DNA of 36,365 bases from Alcaligenaceae bacterium (GTDB lineage Bacteria; Pseudomonadota; Gammaproteobacteria; Burkholderiales; Burkholderiaceae_B). The notes beneath the pieces were generated by a model, which did not search any database, was not told the DNA's origin, and saw only the letters and a list, made by a program, of their open reading frames with translations. Positions 16,517 to 24,826 of the stretch are shown one piece after another. Location of the stretch: NCBI GenBank assembly GCA_029268265.1, contig JAJUGH010000002.1, positions 1 through 36,365 on the forward strand, written 5' to 3'. The translations under genes were made by a program, and so were the position numbers. Position 1 is the first letter of the stretch. Every line of letters begins with the position of its first letter.

Positions 16517-16822
16517 ATGCTAGCGGACACTGACCTTCAGGTGTGGCTTGACGCCGCTCAAGAGCGGCCGGCGGTGATCATACCGTACGTCCGAAGTGGG
16601 CGCGACGACTCGCTGGAATATTCGTTGCAAGTACTGCGAAAAAGTGCCTCAGGCACGTCGCGGATCTCGCAGCGTGGCTCGCTGGACGTCAAGGCTGACG
16701 TGCCCAAGGCGCTGTCTCGCCTGTCGTTGAGCGGCACTCCTTCTACCGAGTGCCGTATCGAGCTCACACTGACGGCCAATGGCCACCATGACCGTCACTA
16801 TGTGTTCGAGTGCCCCTCTTGA
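16517..16822 (+). CDS. csgH: CsgC/CsgH-like curli chaperone (no signal peptide seen)
   Basis: A 101-residue protein that I match to the CsgC/CsgH family of small beta-sandwich chaperones that stop premature curlin fibrillation. The pattern YSLQVLRKSASGTSRISQRGSLDVKADVPKALSRLSLSG resembles the CsgH core (strand, K..G.SG.S..Q.G, strand, L..LSL), followed by RIELTLTANG. E. coli CsgC and alphaproteobacterial CsgH are periplasmic with a signal peptide. Here the chain begins MLADTDLQVWLDAAQERP, which is not a signal sequence, and an in-frame stop at 16499-16501 precludes an upstream extension. Two Cys occur late (positions 79 and 99 approximately). Placement right after the curlin gene supports the call. 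Alternative: an unrelated small beta protein. Confidence 0.65.
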   Translation: MLADTDLQVWLDAAQERPAVIIPYVRSGRDDSLEYSLQVLRKSASGTSRISQRGSLDVKADVPKALSRLSLSGTPSTECRIELTLTANGHHDRHYVFECPS

Positions 16823-17105
16823 TTCAAACATTCCGTCAGGGAAACCGTTGTGGCTCGCGCTAGCGGTTACTACTGCCGATCACGCCCTTGTGCGAGCTCG
16901 CCCGGTTGCATACGATACCGGTCCCGAAGTCTGCATGATGGCTGTAACTAACATAGAAAAGCGCATCACTTTACCGAAGTGTTTTGTGCTCCCCGCCAGG
17001 GCCTGCGCCCCTGGGCGACCGTGACCATGCTGCCCACGGTAACGCGTCCGACTCTTTGGTGGACGGGGCGCGCAGATACGATGTCCAACTTAGGAACAAA
17101 CAAAA

Positions 17106-17939
17106 ATGCGTACCGTTGTCATCGTTGAACCTCATCCCCTCTTCCGGCTGGGCCTGCGACAGTTGCTGAGTGATGTTCTGCCCGAAGCATCACTGGAAGG
17201 GTACGACTACTCAGCATTGGGCTCCGCAGAGGGCTCTTCTACTGAAAAGTGCGACCTCCTGCTTCTCTCGGTAGTACCGGGCAAGCGGGTGTCCGAACTG
17301 GCGGGCAGCGCCGCAAAGCGCTTCTCCCCCAGCAAGATACTCCTGCTGGCCGATTCCGAAGCGCTGTCGGAATCCATGGGTGAACTCCCCGCATGTGTAG
17401 CGGGCGCGGTCCCTAAAGAAGCGCCGCCTGAGATTCTGCAGACTTCGGTAAAACTCGTTCTCGCGGGGGGCAGCTGCTTCCCCGCTAGCGCGCAGCGCTC
17501 CGAACCCGAAGTGGCAACGCCCCACCCCGCCGCGCCTGCTGCAGTAGAGGTTTCGCCCCCCAGCTATGAGCCGGTGAAATGGATGGGAGCAGGCAAGCCC
17601 GCCGCGGTGGCAGCGGCCGCAGCTGACGCCGATTCCACTGAATGTGAATTCAGTACGCCTATGCGTCCGGGTTCGGCAGCGCACCGTGAAAGCCAGCTAC
17701 TGGGACTTACGCCTCGTCAGTACGAAGTGCTGGTACTGCTCGCACGCGGCTATCCCATGAAAAAGGTGGGCCGGGCCCTGAACATTTCCGTGGCGACGGC
17801 AAAGGCGCATACCGAGACGCTTTACCAGCGACTGGATGTGCACAACCGTAATGCGGCGGTGTATGCGGCCGTGTCGCGCGGCGCCACGCTGGGCTGGGCC
17901 AACGTGGCGGGCCAATCACAGGCGGCTTCCAACCCTTGA
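17106..17939 (+). CDS. LuxR-family regulator with degenerate receiver domain (curli locus)
   Basis: A 277-residue response-regulator-like protein and probable regulator of the curli genes, a functional counterpart of CsgD though not its orthologue. The N-terminal receiver fold (about 1-120) starts MRTVVIVEPHPLFRLGLRQLL. The phospho-acceptor position after strand 3 reads DLLLLS with Ser55 instead of Asp, and the usual acidic pair is Glu8/His10, so normal phosphorylation is unlikely. A long Ala/Pro/Glu-rich linker (about 125-195) leads to a LuxR helix-turn-helix at 201-259 (LTPRQYEVLVLLARGY...NISVATAKAHTETLYQRLDV). It ends 53 bases from the convergent osmC gene, with a hairpin between them. TAGGAAC serves as a modest Shine-Dalgarno. 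Confidence 0.8.
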   Translation: MRTVVIVEPHPLFRLGLRQLLSDVLPEASLEGYDYSALGSAEGSSTEKCDLLLLSVVPGKRVSELAGSAAKRFSPSKILLLADSEALSESMGELPACVAGAVPKEAPPEILQTSVKLVLAGGSCFPASAQRSEPEVATPHPAAPAAVEVSPPSYEPVKWMGAGKPAAVAAAAADADSTECEFSTPMRPGSAAHRESQLLGLTPRQYEVLVLLARGYPMKKVGRALNISVATAKAHTETLYQRLDVHNRNAAVYAAVSRGATLGWANVAGQSQAASNP

Positions 17940-17959
17940 TTGCCGCTACGGCGCCTGAC

Positions 17960-17982
17960 CGGCCGGCGCTCGGTGCCGGCCG
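17960..17982. terminator. GC-rich hairpin between convergent genes
   Basis: CGGCCGGC and GCCGGCCG (8 base pairs) around a 7-base loop, in the 53-base gap between the curli regulator and osmC. No T run, but the position suits a two-way terminator. Confidence 0.5.
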
Positions 17983-17992
17983 CAGAGCCTTA

Positions 17993-18424
17993 TCAGTCGG
18001 CCAACAGGGTGGCGTCCATGGTGATTTCGGCGTTGAGCACCTTCGACACTGGGCAGCCGGCTTTGGCCAACGTGGCGATCTCGCTGAATTTGTCTGGCGA
18101 AATGCCCGGGACACGTGCATGCACGGAAAGGTGGCTCGATGTAATGGCAAAACCGTCCCCAACCTTCTGAAGGCGGACGGCCGCTGTTGTTTCGATGTTG
18201 GCGGGCTCGAACCCGGCATCGCCAAGCATCAAGGACAACGCCATCGAAAAGCAAGACGCGTGGGCTGCTGCGATCAGCTCCTCGGGATTACTGCCCGGCT
18301 CTTCTTCGAAGCGGGCTGAAACGCCGTAAGCGGCTTTCTTTAACGCGCCCGATTCCGTGGAAATCGTGCCGCTGCCTTCCTTGAAGCTACCTTCCCAGTA
18401 CGCCGATCCTCTTTTTGTCGTCAT
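17993..18424 (-). CDS. osmC: OsmC-family peroxiredoxin
   Basis: A 143-residue OsmC/Ohr-family protein that reduces organic hydroperoxides with a pair of cysteines. Both are visible: Cys58 in AAAHASCFSMAL and Cys124 in AKAGCPVSKVLN. The N-terminal KRGSAYWEGSFKEGSGTIST and the NPEELIAAAHASCF block match OsmC (subfamily 1) rather than Ohr. It lies 28 bases downstream of sufT on the same strand with a good ribosome site (GAGGAGCTGAA), so it is probably the last gene of the suf transcript. Protection of Fe-S clusters or their assembly from peroxides would fit. Confidence 0.9.
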   Translation of the reverse strand: MTTKRGSAYWEGSFKEGSGTISTESGALKKAAYGVSARFEEEPGSNPEELIAAAHASCFSMALSLMLGDAGFEPANIETTAAVRLQKVGDGFAITSSHLSVHARVPGISPDKFSEIATLAKAGCPVSKVLNAEITMDATLLAD

Positions 18425-18452
18425 TTCAGCTCCTCGTGCCTTACCAGGCGAA

Positions 18453-19010
18453 TCAGAGCATACCCATCTGCAGGCGCGCCGATTCGCTCATCATTTCACG
18501 ACTCCATGGTGGATCCCATACCAGATCCACTGCGACCTCGTCGACCCCATGGATGTTCAGCAATTTGCTGCGCGCTTCGTCGGCAATCATCGTGCCCATT
18601 CCGCATCCCGGAGCGGTAAGGGTCATCCGCATCTCGATGCGAAAGCGTTCCTCGCCAACCGGAATCACATCGCAACCATAGACCAGACCCAGGTTCACGA
18701 TATCAACCGGGATCTCCGGATCGAAGCAGGTCGACAGGACTTCCCATGCCTGCTCCTTTACATATTCCTCGGTAACGGGACCCTCGGGGATATGCTGCTC
18801 GACCTCGATCACATCAAGGCCCAGCGCATCCGCATCCTGACCTTCCACTCGATACAGGTTCCCCTGCACCATGACGGTAATGCTGCTGCCCAATTGCTGA
18901 GTGATGACTGCGGTGCAGCCCTTCTCGATCGTGACAGGCGAACCATAAGGGATGGTGACCGCCGGACAGTCTCGCAGGACTTCGATTTCTTCGCTTTTCA
19001 AATGCATCAT
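18453..19010 (-). CDS. sufT: Fe-S assembly/maturation protein SufT
   Basis: A 185-residue protein of the SufT family: an N-terminal extension plus a DUF59 (MIP18/CIA2-like) domain. The extension reads AVTIPYGSPVTIEKGCTAVITQQLG and GNLYRVEGQDADALG. The DUF59 part starts about residue 90: WEVLSTCFDPEIPVDIVNLGLVYG, then MTLTAPGCGMG, with the conserved DPEIPV..LGLVY and TAPGC motifs. SufT helps Fe-S maturation under high demand in other bacteria. It sits 6 bases after the sufU stop and before osmC. Start at the first of two Met (MMHLKSEE); the second is equally possible. Confidence 0.9.
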   Translation of the reverse strand: MMHLKSEEIEVLRDCPAVTIPYGSPVTIEKGCTAVITQQLGSSITVMVQGNLYRVEGQDADALGLDVIEVEQHIPEGPVTEEYVKEQAWEVLSTCFDPEIPVDIVNLGLVYGCDVIPVGEERFRIEMRMTLTAPGCGMGTMIADEARSKLLNIHGVDEVAVDLVWDPPWSREMMSESARLQMGML

Positions 19011-19016
19011 GTCGCG

Positions 19017-19466
19017 CTACTCGGTTTTTGCGGTTTCCCGGGCCTCGGTAATGGCATTGTGCAAGGTATGCCAGGCCAGGGTGGCACACTTGACCCGCGC
19101 GGGGAACTCTCGTACCCCCGACAGCACTTCCAGCTTACCCATGTCACGATCCGGGTGGGCTTCGGTCAGCATGGCGTGCATGTCCTCGAACAGGCTCTCC
19201 ACCTCTTCGACAGGTCTGCCCTTGACCGCTTCGGTCATGAGGGAGGCCGACGCCGTTGAAATGGCGCAGCCATGGCCGATAAAGCTCACCTCTTCGACCT
19301 TTCCGTCGCTTACCCGGGCGTATACCGTGAGCTGGTCGCCGCACAGGGGATTATGGCCATCGGCCTGATGCGTCGCCTCCTCCATGGCATGGAAGTTTCG
19401 CGGGCGACGGTTGTGGTCAAAAATCACTTCCTGATAGAGCTCGCGGAGATCGCCAGATCCAATCAT
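19017..19466 (-). CDS. sufU: SufU, sulfur acceptor/scaffold partner of SufS
   Basis: A 149-residue IscU-fold protein of the SufU group. The three cysteines are C42 (NPLCGD), C67 (GHGCAIS) and C127 (RVKCATLAW), and Asp44 follows the first. Between the second and third Cys lies the extra ~20-residue stretch (HPDRDMGKLEVLSGVREFP region) that separates zinc-binding SufU from scaffold IscU. It should take persulfide sulfur from SufS in place of SufE. Start chosen at ATG 19466, which overlaps the sufS stop as ATGA and follows GGAGGAAACC. A longer open frame upstream lies inside sufS and looks non-coding. Confidence 0.92.
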   Translation of the reverse strand: MIGSGDLRELYQEVIFDHNRRPRNFHAMEEATHQADGHNPLCGDQLTVYARVSDGKVEEVSFIGHGCAISTASASLMTEAVKGRPVEEVESLFEDMHAMLTEAHPDRDMGKLEVLSGVREFPARVKCATLAWHTLHNAITEARETAKTE

Positions 19467-20725
19467 GCGGTTTCCTCCAGTCCGAACAGGCGGCGTGCCT
19501 TGCGCAGGCCGGCTGCCAGGGCGTCGACATCCTGCTTGCCGTTGTAGATAGCGAACGAGGCACGAGCCGTACCGGGCAGGCCGAAGCGTGTCATCAACGG
19601 CATCGCGCAATGGTGTCCTGCGCGTATGGCCACGCCTTCCATGTCGAGAATGGTGCCCAGGTCGTGCGGATGTATGCCGTCCATAACGAACGACACGATC
19701 CCGGCGCGTTCAGCGGCCTGCCCGATAAAGCGCAAGCCGGGGATTTCGGCCAGCACCGAAGTGGCATACGCCACAAGCTCCGCTTCGTGAGCCGCTATGA
19801 CGTCGAGACCGATTCCCTGCACGTATGCAATGGCTTCCGCCATGGCGATCGCTCCGGCGATGTTGGGGGTGCCGGCTTCAAATTTCTGGGGCGTCTCGGC
19901 GTAGGTGGCGCGCTCGAAACTCACCGTATGGATCATGTCGCCGCCACCCTGCCACGGCGGCATGGCGTCAAGAAACTCTTTGCGGCCATAGAGGGCACCG
20001 ATACCCGTGGGCCCATAAAGCTTGTGGCCGGAAAACGCGTAGAAGTCGCAACCCAAGGCCTGGACGTCCACGATCTGGTGAGCAACCGCCTGGGCGCCGT
20101 CCACCAGCACGACTGCGCCGACTTCGTGTGCCTGCCGAATGATGTCGGCCACCGGATTCACGGTGCCCAGCGCATTCGACACGTGGCAGACCCCTACGAA
20201 CTTCGTGCGATCGCTTAGCATCGAAGCAAAGGCCTGCATGTCCAGTTCGCCGTTGTCAGTAACGGGGACTACGCGAATACGGGCACCCGTCTGTTCGGCC
20301 ACCATCTGCCACGGAACGATATTGGAGTGATGCTCCATGCCACTCAGGAGGATCTCATCGCCTTCCTTAAGATTGCGGCGTCCCCAGGTGGCGGCCACCA
20401 GATTGATGGCTTCGGTGGTGCCACGGGTAAAGACAATCTCTTCCACGCGCGCAGCGTTCAGAAATGCCCGTACCTTTTCGCGGCTGCGATCATAAAGATC
20501 AGTGCTGTGCTGCGACAGCCAGTGCACGCCACGGTGGATGTTCGCGTTGGAGTCCTGGTAGAAGCGTGCTTCAGCCTCGATTACCGCTTGCGGCTTCTGC
20601 GTGGTCGCGCCGTTGTCGAGATAGACCAGGCGGCGTCCGTGGACCGGGCGTGCCAGGATCGGGAAGTCGGCCGCGCGTGCAGCGACTTCCCCGCGTGCGT
20701 CGTTTCCGAGCGCGACGGCGTTCAT
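19463..20725 (-). CDS. sufS: Cysteine desulfurase SufS
   Basis: A 420-residue PLP enzyme that removes sulfur from cysteine to feed the SUF pathway. It has LVYLDNGATTQKP, NIHRGVHWLS, the PLP lysine K235 in FSGHKLYGPTG and the persulfide Cys373 in IRAGHHCAMPLM, with the short Cys loop typical of group II (SufS) enzymes. Start at ATG 20725 (MNAVALGND), which overlaps the sufD stop as ATGA. The upstream open frame is a shadow of sufD. Confidence 0.95.
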   Translation of the reverse strand: MNAVALGNDARGEVAARAADFPILARPVHGRRLVYLDNGATTQKPQAVIEAEARFYQDSNANIHRGVHWLSQHSTDLYDRSREKVRAFLNAARVEEIVFTRGTTEAINLVAATWGRRNLKEGDEILLSGMEHHSNIVPWQMVAEQTGARIRVVPVTDNGELDMQAFASMLSDRTKFVGVCHVSNALGTVNPVADIIRQAHEVGAVVLVDGAQAVAHQIVDVQALGCDFYAFSGHKLYGPTGIGALYGRKEFLDAMPPWQGGGDMIHTVSFERATYAETPQKFEAGTPNIAGAIAMAEAIAYVQGIGLDVIAAHEAELVAYATSVLAEIPGLRFIGQAAERAGIVSFVMDGIHPHDLGTILDMEGVAIRAGHHCAMPLMTRFGLPGTARASFAIYNGKQDVDALAAGLRKARRLFGLEETA

Positions 20726-22032
20726 GCAAGCTCTCCCAACATGTTGGCACCGGGCATCAGTGCGCGCACGGCGTGACTGGCACGGCGGCGCACTGGCTCG
20801 GGCTCGATGCGCGCGAGACTCGCCAGCACGAAGGCATACACGAGAACGTTGCGCGCGTGAGTGCGATCGAGGCCACGTGCCATGAGGTAGAAGAGACTGT
20901 CTTCGCTCAACTGCCCCACCGTTGCGCCGTGGGTGCATCGCACATCTTCAGCATAGATTTCGAGCTCCGGACGCGAGTCGGAACGCGCCAGCTTCGAGAG
21001 CAGCAGACTGTCATTGCGCTGGATGGCGTCGGTGCCGTCGGCGCCGGGAGCCACCAGGATGCGGCCGCGAAATACACCGCGCCCGCGGTCGGCCAGAATG
21101 CCTCGGTAATGCTCATTGCTGACGCAGTTGGGCTGGGCGTGACCGATAAGGGTGTGGTGGTCGACGTGCCGTTGGCCATCGGCGAAATAAACGCCGTTAA
21201 GCAGGCTTTCAGCGCGTTGGCCGCCAAAATGCGTGGCGATGTCGTGGCGTGCAATGCGGGCGCCCAACGACACCGAGTGCGAGGCGAAATACGATTTTCC
21301 CTCTTGCTCGGCTTCGACACTGCCCAGGTGAAACGCCTGGTTGGCTTCCTGCTGCAGCCGGGTATGGCTCAGACGCGCATCCGATGCCACCTGCACGCGC
21401 GTCACCGTATTGGTGAGCGTGACGTTGCCATCGCGCCCCACATAATGCTCGACGATATTCCCCTGCGCGCCGGATTCAGCCACGTACAGATTGCGCGGAA
21501 ACGATGCCGCGCGTTCTCCACTGGAGACGAACACCACGTGCACCGTTTCTTCCAGCACCACGCCGCGCGCCAGATGCACGAACGCACCATCGCAGGTCAG
21601 TGCCAGATTCAGCGCGGAGATGCTGCTGCCGTCGGTTTCGCTGCCAAACGCTTCCTGCACCAGGTCGGCCTCGTGGGCCAGCGCGTCAGCCACGGTGCCG
21701 AGACGGACGCCGGCGGCCAGCGTGCCGAGACGGCTCAGCCCGGGCTCATAGCGGCCATCCACGAACACCAGCCAATGCCCGGTGTCGTCGCCGATCAGCG
21801 CCCGGACCGTCTCCGACACATCTTGCGGACGTGCCTGAGTATCGAAGGATGCTTGCTCGAGAGGAGCCAGCGAAGTATGGCGCCAGTCTTCCAGTCGGGT
21901 GGTGGGCCAGCCTTCGGCAGCAAAGCGTTCGATTGCCCGCTTGCGCATTGCATCGAGCCACGGGAGCCCCGCACCCGGCAACTGCCCCTGGCGAGCCGAG
22001 AAATCGGAAATCCAGGTATCGACCGCCGTCAT
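20722..22032 (-). CDS. sufD: Fe-S assembly protein SufD
   Basis: A 436-residue SufD, the partner of SufB in the SufBC2D scaffold complex. The N-terminal helical part includes DFSARQGQLPGAGLPWLDAMRKRAIERF. The beta-helix core has NIVEHYVGRDGNVTLTNTVTRV and ARIARHDIATHFGGQRAESLLNGVYF. The conserved late segment is CTHGATVGQLSEDSLFYLMARGL, which holds the His used with SufB in cluster formation. It overlaps sufC and sufS by ATGA at both ends, so these subunits are probably translated in step. Confidence 0.94.
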   Translation of the reverse strand: MTAVDTWISDFSARQGQLPGAGLPWLDAMRKRAIERFAAEGWPTTRLEDWRHTSLAPLEQASFDTQARPQDVSETVRALIGDDTGHWLVFVDGRYEPGLSRLGTLAAGVRLGTVADALAHEADLVQEAFGSETDGSSISALNLALTCDGAFVHLARGVVLEETVHVVFVSSGERAASFPRNLYVAESGAQGNIVEHYVGRDGNVTLTNTVTRVQVASDARLSHTRLQQEANQAFHLGSVEAEQEGKSYFASHSVSLGARIARHDIATHFGGQRAESLLNGVYFADGQRHVDHHTLIGHAQPNCVSNEHYRGILADRGRGVFRGRILVAPGADGTDAIQRNDSLLLSKLARSDSRPELEIYAEDVRCTHGATVGQLSEDSLFYLMARGLDRTHARNVLVYAFVLASLARIEPEPVRRRASHAVRALMPGANMLGELA

Positions 22033-22799
22033 GCGCGCGCTCCTTGCTGCTCGGCCTCCAGCTCCTTGACCCAGCCATAGCCGCGCTTTTCAAGCTCGTG
22101 CGCGAGCGAGCTGTCGCCGGAACGCACGATGCGGCCGCCGGCCAGCACGTGCACGTAGTCAGGAACGATGTAGTCCAGCAGACGTTGATAGTGGGTGATG
22201 ACGATGAGTGCGCGGTCAGGCGAACGCATGCGGTTCACGCCGTCTGCAACCACGCGAAGGGCGTCGATGTCGAGGCCCGAATCGGTCTCGTCCAGGATCG
22301 CCAGCTTCGGTTCGAGCAGCGACATCTGGAGGACCTCGTTGCGCTTCTTCTCGCCGCCGGAGAACCCTTCGTTTACGGAACGGTAGAGAAACTCTTCCTT
22401 CATGCCCACCGTCTTCATTTCCTCTTTCACGCGCTTGAGGAAATCCATAGCGTCCAGTTCCGGTAGGCCCTGATGACGCCGCACGGCATTGACGGAAGCC
22501 TTGAGGAAGTAGGCATTGGACACGCCCGGAATTTCGATGGGGTACTGGAAGGCCAGGAAGATGCCGGCGCGGGCGCGTTCCTCGACGGGCATTTCCAGAA
22601 GATCCTGACCCATGAACTCGACTTCGCCGCTATCCACCGTGTACTCTTCGCGGCCGGCCAGCACCTGCGACAGCGTGCTCTTGCCCGAACCGTTCGGACC
22701 CATGATGGCGTGGACCTCGCCCGGGTTCACCGTGAGCGACAGCCCGTTGAGTATCCGCTTGTCTTCGATGGAAGCGTGCAAATCCTTGATGTTCAGCAT
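22029..22799 (-). CDS. sufC: Fe-S assembly ATPase SufC
   Basis: A 256-residue soluble ABC ATPase that drives the SufBC2D complex. Walker A is GPNGSGKST (about residues 35-43), the signature region is FSGGEKKRNEVLQM and Walker B is LAILDETDSGLDID, with the SufC-typical DETDSGLD. The gene begins 14 bases after sufB with a strong AAGGAGAAAAC ribosome site and ends in an ATGA overlap with sufD. Confidence 0.96.
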   Translation of the reverse strand: MLNIKDLHASIEDKRILNGLSLTVNPGEVHAIMGPNGSGKSTLSQVLAGREEYTVDSGEVEFMGQDLLEMPVEERARAGIFLAFQYPIEIPGVSNAYFLKASVNAVRRHQGLPELDAMDFLKRVKEEMKTVGMKEEFLYRSVNEGFSGGEKKRNEVLQMSLLEPKLAILDETDSGLDIDALRVVADGVNRMRSPDRALIVITHYQRLLDYIVPDYVHVLAGGRIVRSGDSSLAHELEKRGYGWVKELEAEQQGARA

Positions 22800-22813
22800 G
22801 ATGTGTTTTCTCC

Positions 22814-24265
22814 TTAACCTACGCTGCCTTCAAGGCTGACACCGAGCAGATTCTGCGCTTCAACCGCGAACTCCATGGGCAATTCCTTGAAAACTTCCTT
22901 GCAGAAGCCGTTGACGATCATCGACACGGCGTCTTCGGCCGTCAGGCCGCGCTGCATGGCATAAAACAATTGATCTTCGGCAATACGCGAAGCCGTGGCT
23001 TCGTGTTCGACCTTGGCGGTGGGATTCTGGACTTCCATGACCGGGAAGGTATGTGCCGCGCACTTCTTGCCGATCAGCAGCGAGTCGCACTGCGTGAAGT
23101 TGCGTGCGTTCTCTGCCTTGGGGGTCATACGCACGAGACCACGATAGGCGTTGCTGCCCTGCCCGGCCGAAATCCCCTTCGAGATGATGGTGCTGCGCGT
23201 ATTGCGGCCGATGTGGATCATCTTGGTACCGGTATCGGCTTGCTGACGATGGTTGCTGAGCGCCACCGAGTAGAACTCGCCGGTGGAATCGTCGCCACGC
23301 AGGACCACGCTGGGGTATTTCCAGGTAATGGCCGAACCGGTTTCCACCTGGGTCCAGGAAATGTGCGAACGGGCTCCGCGACACTCGCCGCGCTTCGTCA
23401 CGAAGTTGTAGATGCCGCCCACGCCGTCCTTGTCGCCGGGATACCAGTTTTGGACGGTGGAGTACTTCACCTTGGCGTCTTCCAGCGCGACGATCTCGAC
23501 CACGGCTGCGTGCAGCTGGTTTTCGTCGCGCATGGGCGCCGTACAGCCTTCCAGGTAGCTGACGTAAGACCCCTCGGCCGCGATGATCAGCGTACGTTCG
23601 AACTGCCCCGTGTTGGAAGCGTTGATCCGGAAGTACGTGGACAGCTCCATGGGGCACCGCACGCCCTTCGGGATATACACGAAGGAGCCGTCCGAAAAGA
23701 CGGCCGAGTTCAGGGCCGCATAGAAGTTGTCACCCGGAGGCACGACGGAGCCCAGGTATTCCTTGATGAGTTCAGGATATTGCTGCGCGGCTTCGGAGAA
23801 CGAACAGAAAATGACGCCGACCTCTTCCAGTTGCTTGCGGAATGTGGTGGCCACCGAGACCGAGTCGAAAACGGCGTCCACAGCGACCCCGGCCAGACGC
23901 GCGCGCTCATGCAGCGGCACACCCAGCTTTTCGTAGGTGCGCAGCAGCTCGGGATCGACTTCGTCGAGACTCTTGGGGCCATCAGCCTTGCTCTTCGGTG
24001 CCGAGTAGTAGCTGATTTCCTGGAAGTCCACTGGCGGAAAATGCACGTGCGCCCACTCAGGCGGCGTCATTTCCAGCCACTTGCGGTAAGCGGCAAGACG
24101 CCACTCCAGCAGGAATTCCGGCTCTTTCTTGATCGCCGAAAGCTTGCGTATCGTTTCTTCGGACAGCCCCGGCGGCAGCGAGACGGATTCAATATCCGTC
24201 ACGAACCCAGCCGAGTATTCTCGGTCCAGGAAGGTGTCAATTGGGTCGGTTACGCTACTGCTCAT
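22814..24265 (-). CDS. sufB: Fe-S assembly scaffold SufB
   Basis: A 483-residue SufB, the main scaffold subunit on which clusters are built. The family blocks are clear: [42 protein letters not shown] (one reading of the region), [68 protein letters not shown] and [22 protein letters not shown]. Length is normal (about 480). The ATG overlaps the stop of the Rrf2 regulator (ATGA), placing regulator and scaffold in one transcript. Confidence 0.95.
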   Translation of the reverse strand: MSSSVTDPIDTFLDREYSAGFVTDIESVSLPPGLSEETIRKLSAIKKEPEFLLEWRLAAYRKWLEMTPPEWAHVHFPPVDFQEISYYSAPKSKADGPKSLDEVDPELLRTYEKLGVPLHERARLAGVAVDAVFDSVSVATTFRKQLEEVGVIFCSFSEAAQQYPELIKEYLGSVVPPGDNFYAALNSAVFSDGSFVYIPKGVRCPMELSTYFRINASNTGQFERTLIIAAEGSYVSYLEGCTAPMRDENQLHAAVVEIVALEDAKVKYSTVQNWYPGDKDGVGGIYNFVTKRGECRGARSHISWTQVETGSAITWKYPSVVLRGDDSTGEFYSVALSNHRQQADTGTKMIHIGRNTRSTIISKGISAGQGSNAYRGLVRMTPKAENARNFTQCDSLLIGKKCAAHTFPVMEVQNPTAKVEHEATASRIAEDQLFYAMQRGLTAEDAVSMIVNGFCKEVFKELPMEFAVEAQNLLGVSLEGSVG

Positions 24266-24762
24266 TCAGAGAAACTCCATGTCGAAGGGCATGCCGCCGT
24301 TTTGTTTGGTGGCGCGCTATGGGCATTGCTGCGGCCGGGTATGAATTGGATCGTGGCGGTGGGATTCACCATGTCGGCAACCGACACCTGCTCGAGCGTC
24401 TTGCGCACGGCGGCATTGATGCGGTGCCAGTTGCTGCGAATATTGCAGGCGGCCTCGACGCTGCATGCACCCGGTGTGGCGGTACATTCGGTCAGCCCGA
24501 AAGGCTGGTCATCGAGTGCGTCTATAATGTCGGCGATACTGATGTCTTCAGGCGCCCGACCCAGGGCATAACCGCCCCGCGCTCCCCGGGTGCTTTTGAC
24601 GATCTCGCGCTGCGCCAGCGACTTCAATACCTTGCTGACCACCGGTTGCCCGAGGCCCAGGGTTGATGCAAGATCAGTAGCGCTGAACACACGCTGCGGA
24701 TCTGACGCCATGTGCGTCAGCAGCAGTGTTCCGTAGTCGATGATCTTGCTGACGCGCAGCAT
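24262..24762 (-). CDS. Rrf2-family SUF operon regulator (IscR-like)
   Basis: A 166-residue Rrf2 transcription factor, the first gene of the suf operon. The winged helix (about 1-65) is [18 protein letters not shown]...[35 protein letters not shown]. The Fe-S ligand region [20 protein letters not shown] has Cys93, Cys100 and Cys106, close in position to the three IscR cysteines. By analogy the holo form represses, or changes target, when clusters are plentiful. Start at ATG 24762, with GGGAGAACC upstream; a TTG at 24780 in the same frame is the alternative. The C-terminal ~25 residues are polar and Pro/Ser-rich. The operator lies just upstream. Confidence 0.9.
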   Translation of the reverse strand: MLRVSKIIDYGTLLLTHMASDPQRVFSATDLASTLGLGQPVVSKVLKSLAQREIVKSTRGARGGYALGRAPEDISIADIIDALDDQPFGLTECTATPGACSVEAACNIRSNWHRINAAVRKTLEQVSVADMVNPTATIQFIPGRSNAHSAPPNKTAACPSTWSFSE

Positions 24763-24797
24763 ATTCGCCGGTTCTCCCAAAGCCTGTTGTTACCAAA

Positions 24798-24826
24798 CCA
24801 TATAGTACCATTTCGGTACTATATGG
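24798..24826 (-). promoter_or_regulatory. Perfect inverted repeat, probable operator of the SUF regulator
   Basis: CCATATAGTACC and GGTACTATATGG form a perfect 12-base inverted repeat around a 5-base spacer. The inner 25 bases (24800-24824) have the ATA...TAT ends and an R-W-W-W-Y centre (GAAAT on the minus strand), the layout of IscR type 1 sites, though the inner half-site differs (TACC/GGTA instead of GACT/AGTC). It ends 36 bases upstream of the regulator start. Confidence 0.75.

Noticed and set aside
16994-17016. Hairpin CGCCAGGG/CCCTGGGCG upstream of the curli regulator
   Set aside because: Has a bulge and no T run; too weak to call a terminator.
16779-17024. 81-codon ORF between csgH-like and the regulator
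   Set aside because: Overlaps the csgH-like gene in another frame, no ribosome site, no recognisable product.
19467-19610. N-terminal extension of sufU
   Set aside because: Overlaps sufS; SufU proteins begin near MIGSGDLRELY and a ribosome site precedes that ATG.
20726-20938. N-terminal extension of sufS
   Set aside because: Arg/Ala-rich shadow of sufD; ATG 20725 overlaps the sufD stop as in the other junctions.
20464-22080. 538-codon plus-strand ORF opposite sufS/sufD
   Set aside because: Antisense shadow in GC-rich DNA; the minus-strand SUF proteins explain the region fully.
22970-24571. 533-codon plus-strand ORF opposite sufB and the Rrf2 gene
   Set aside because: Antisense shadow of sufB; no ribosome site and no recognisable domain.
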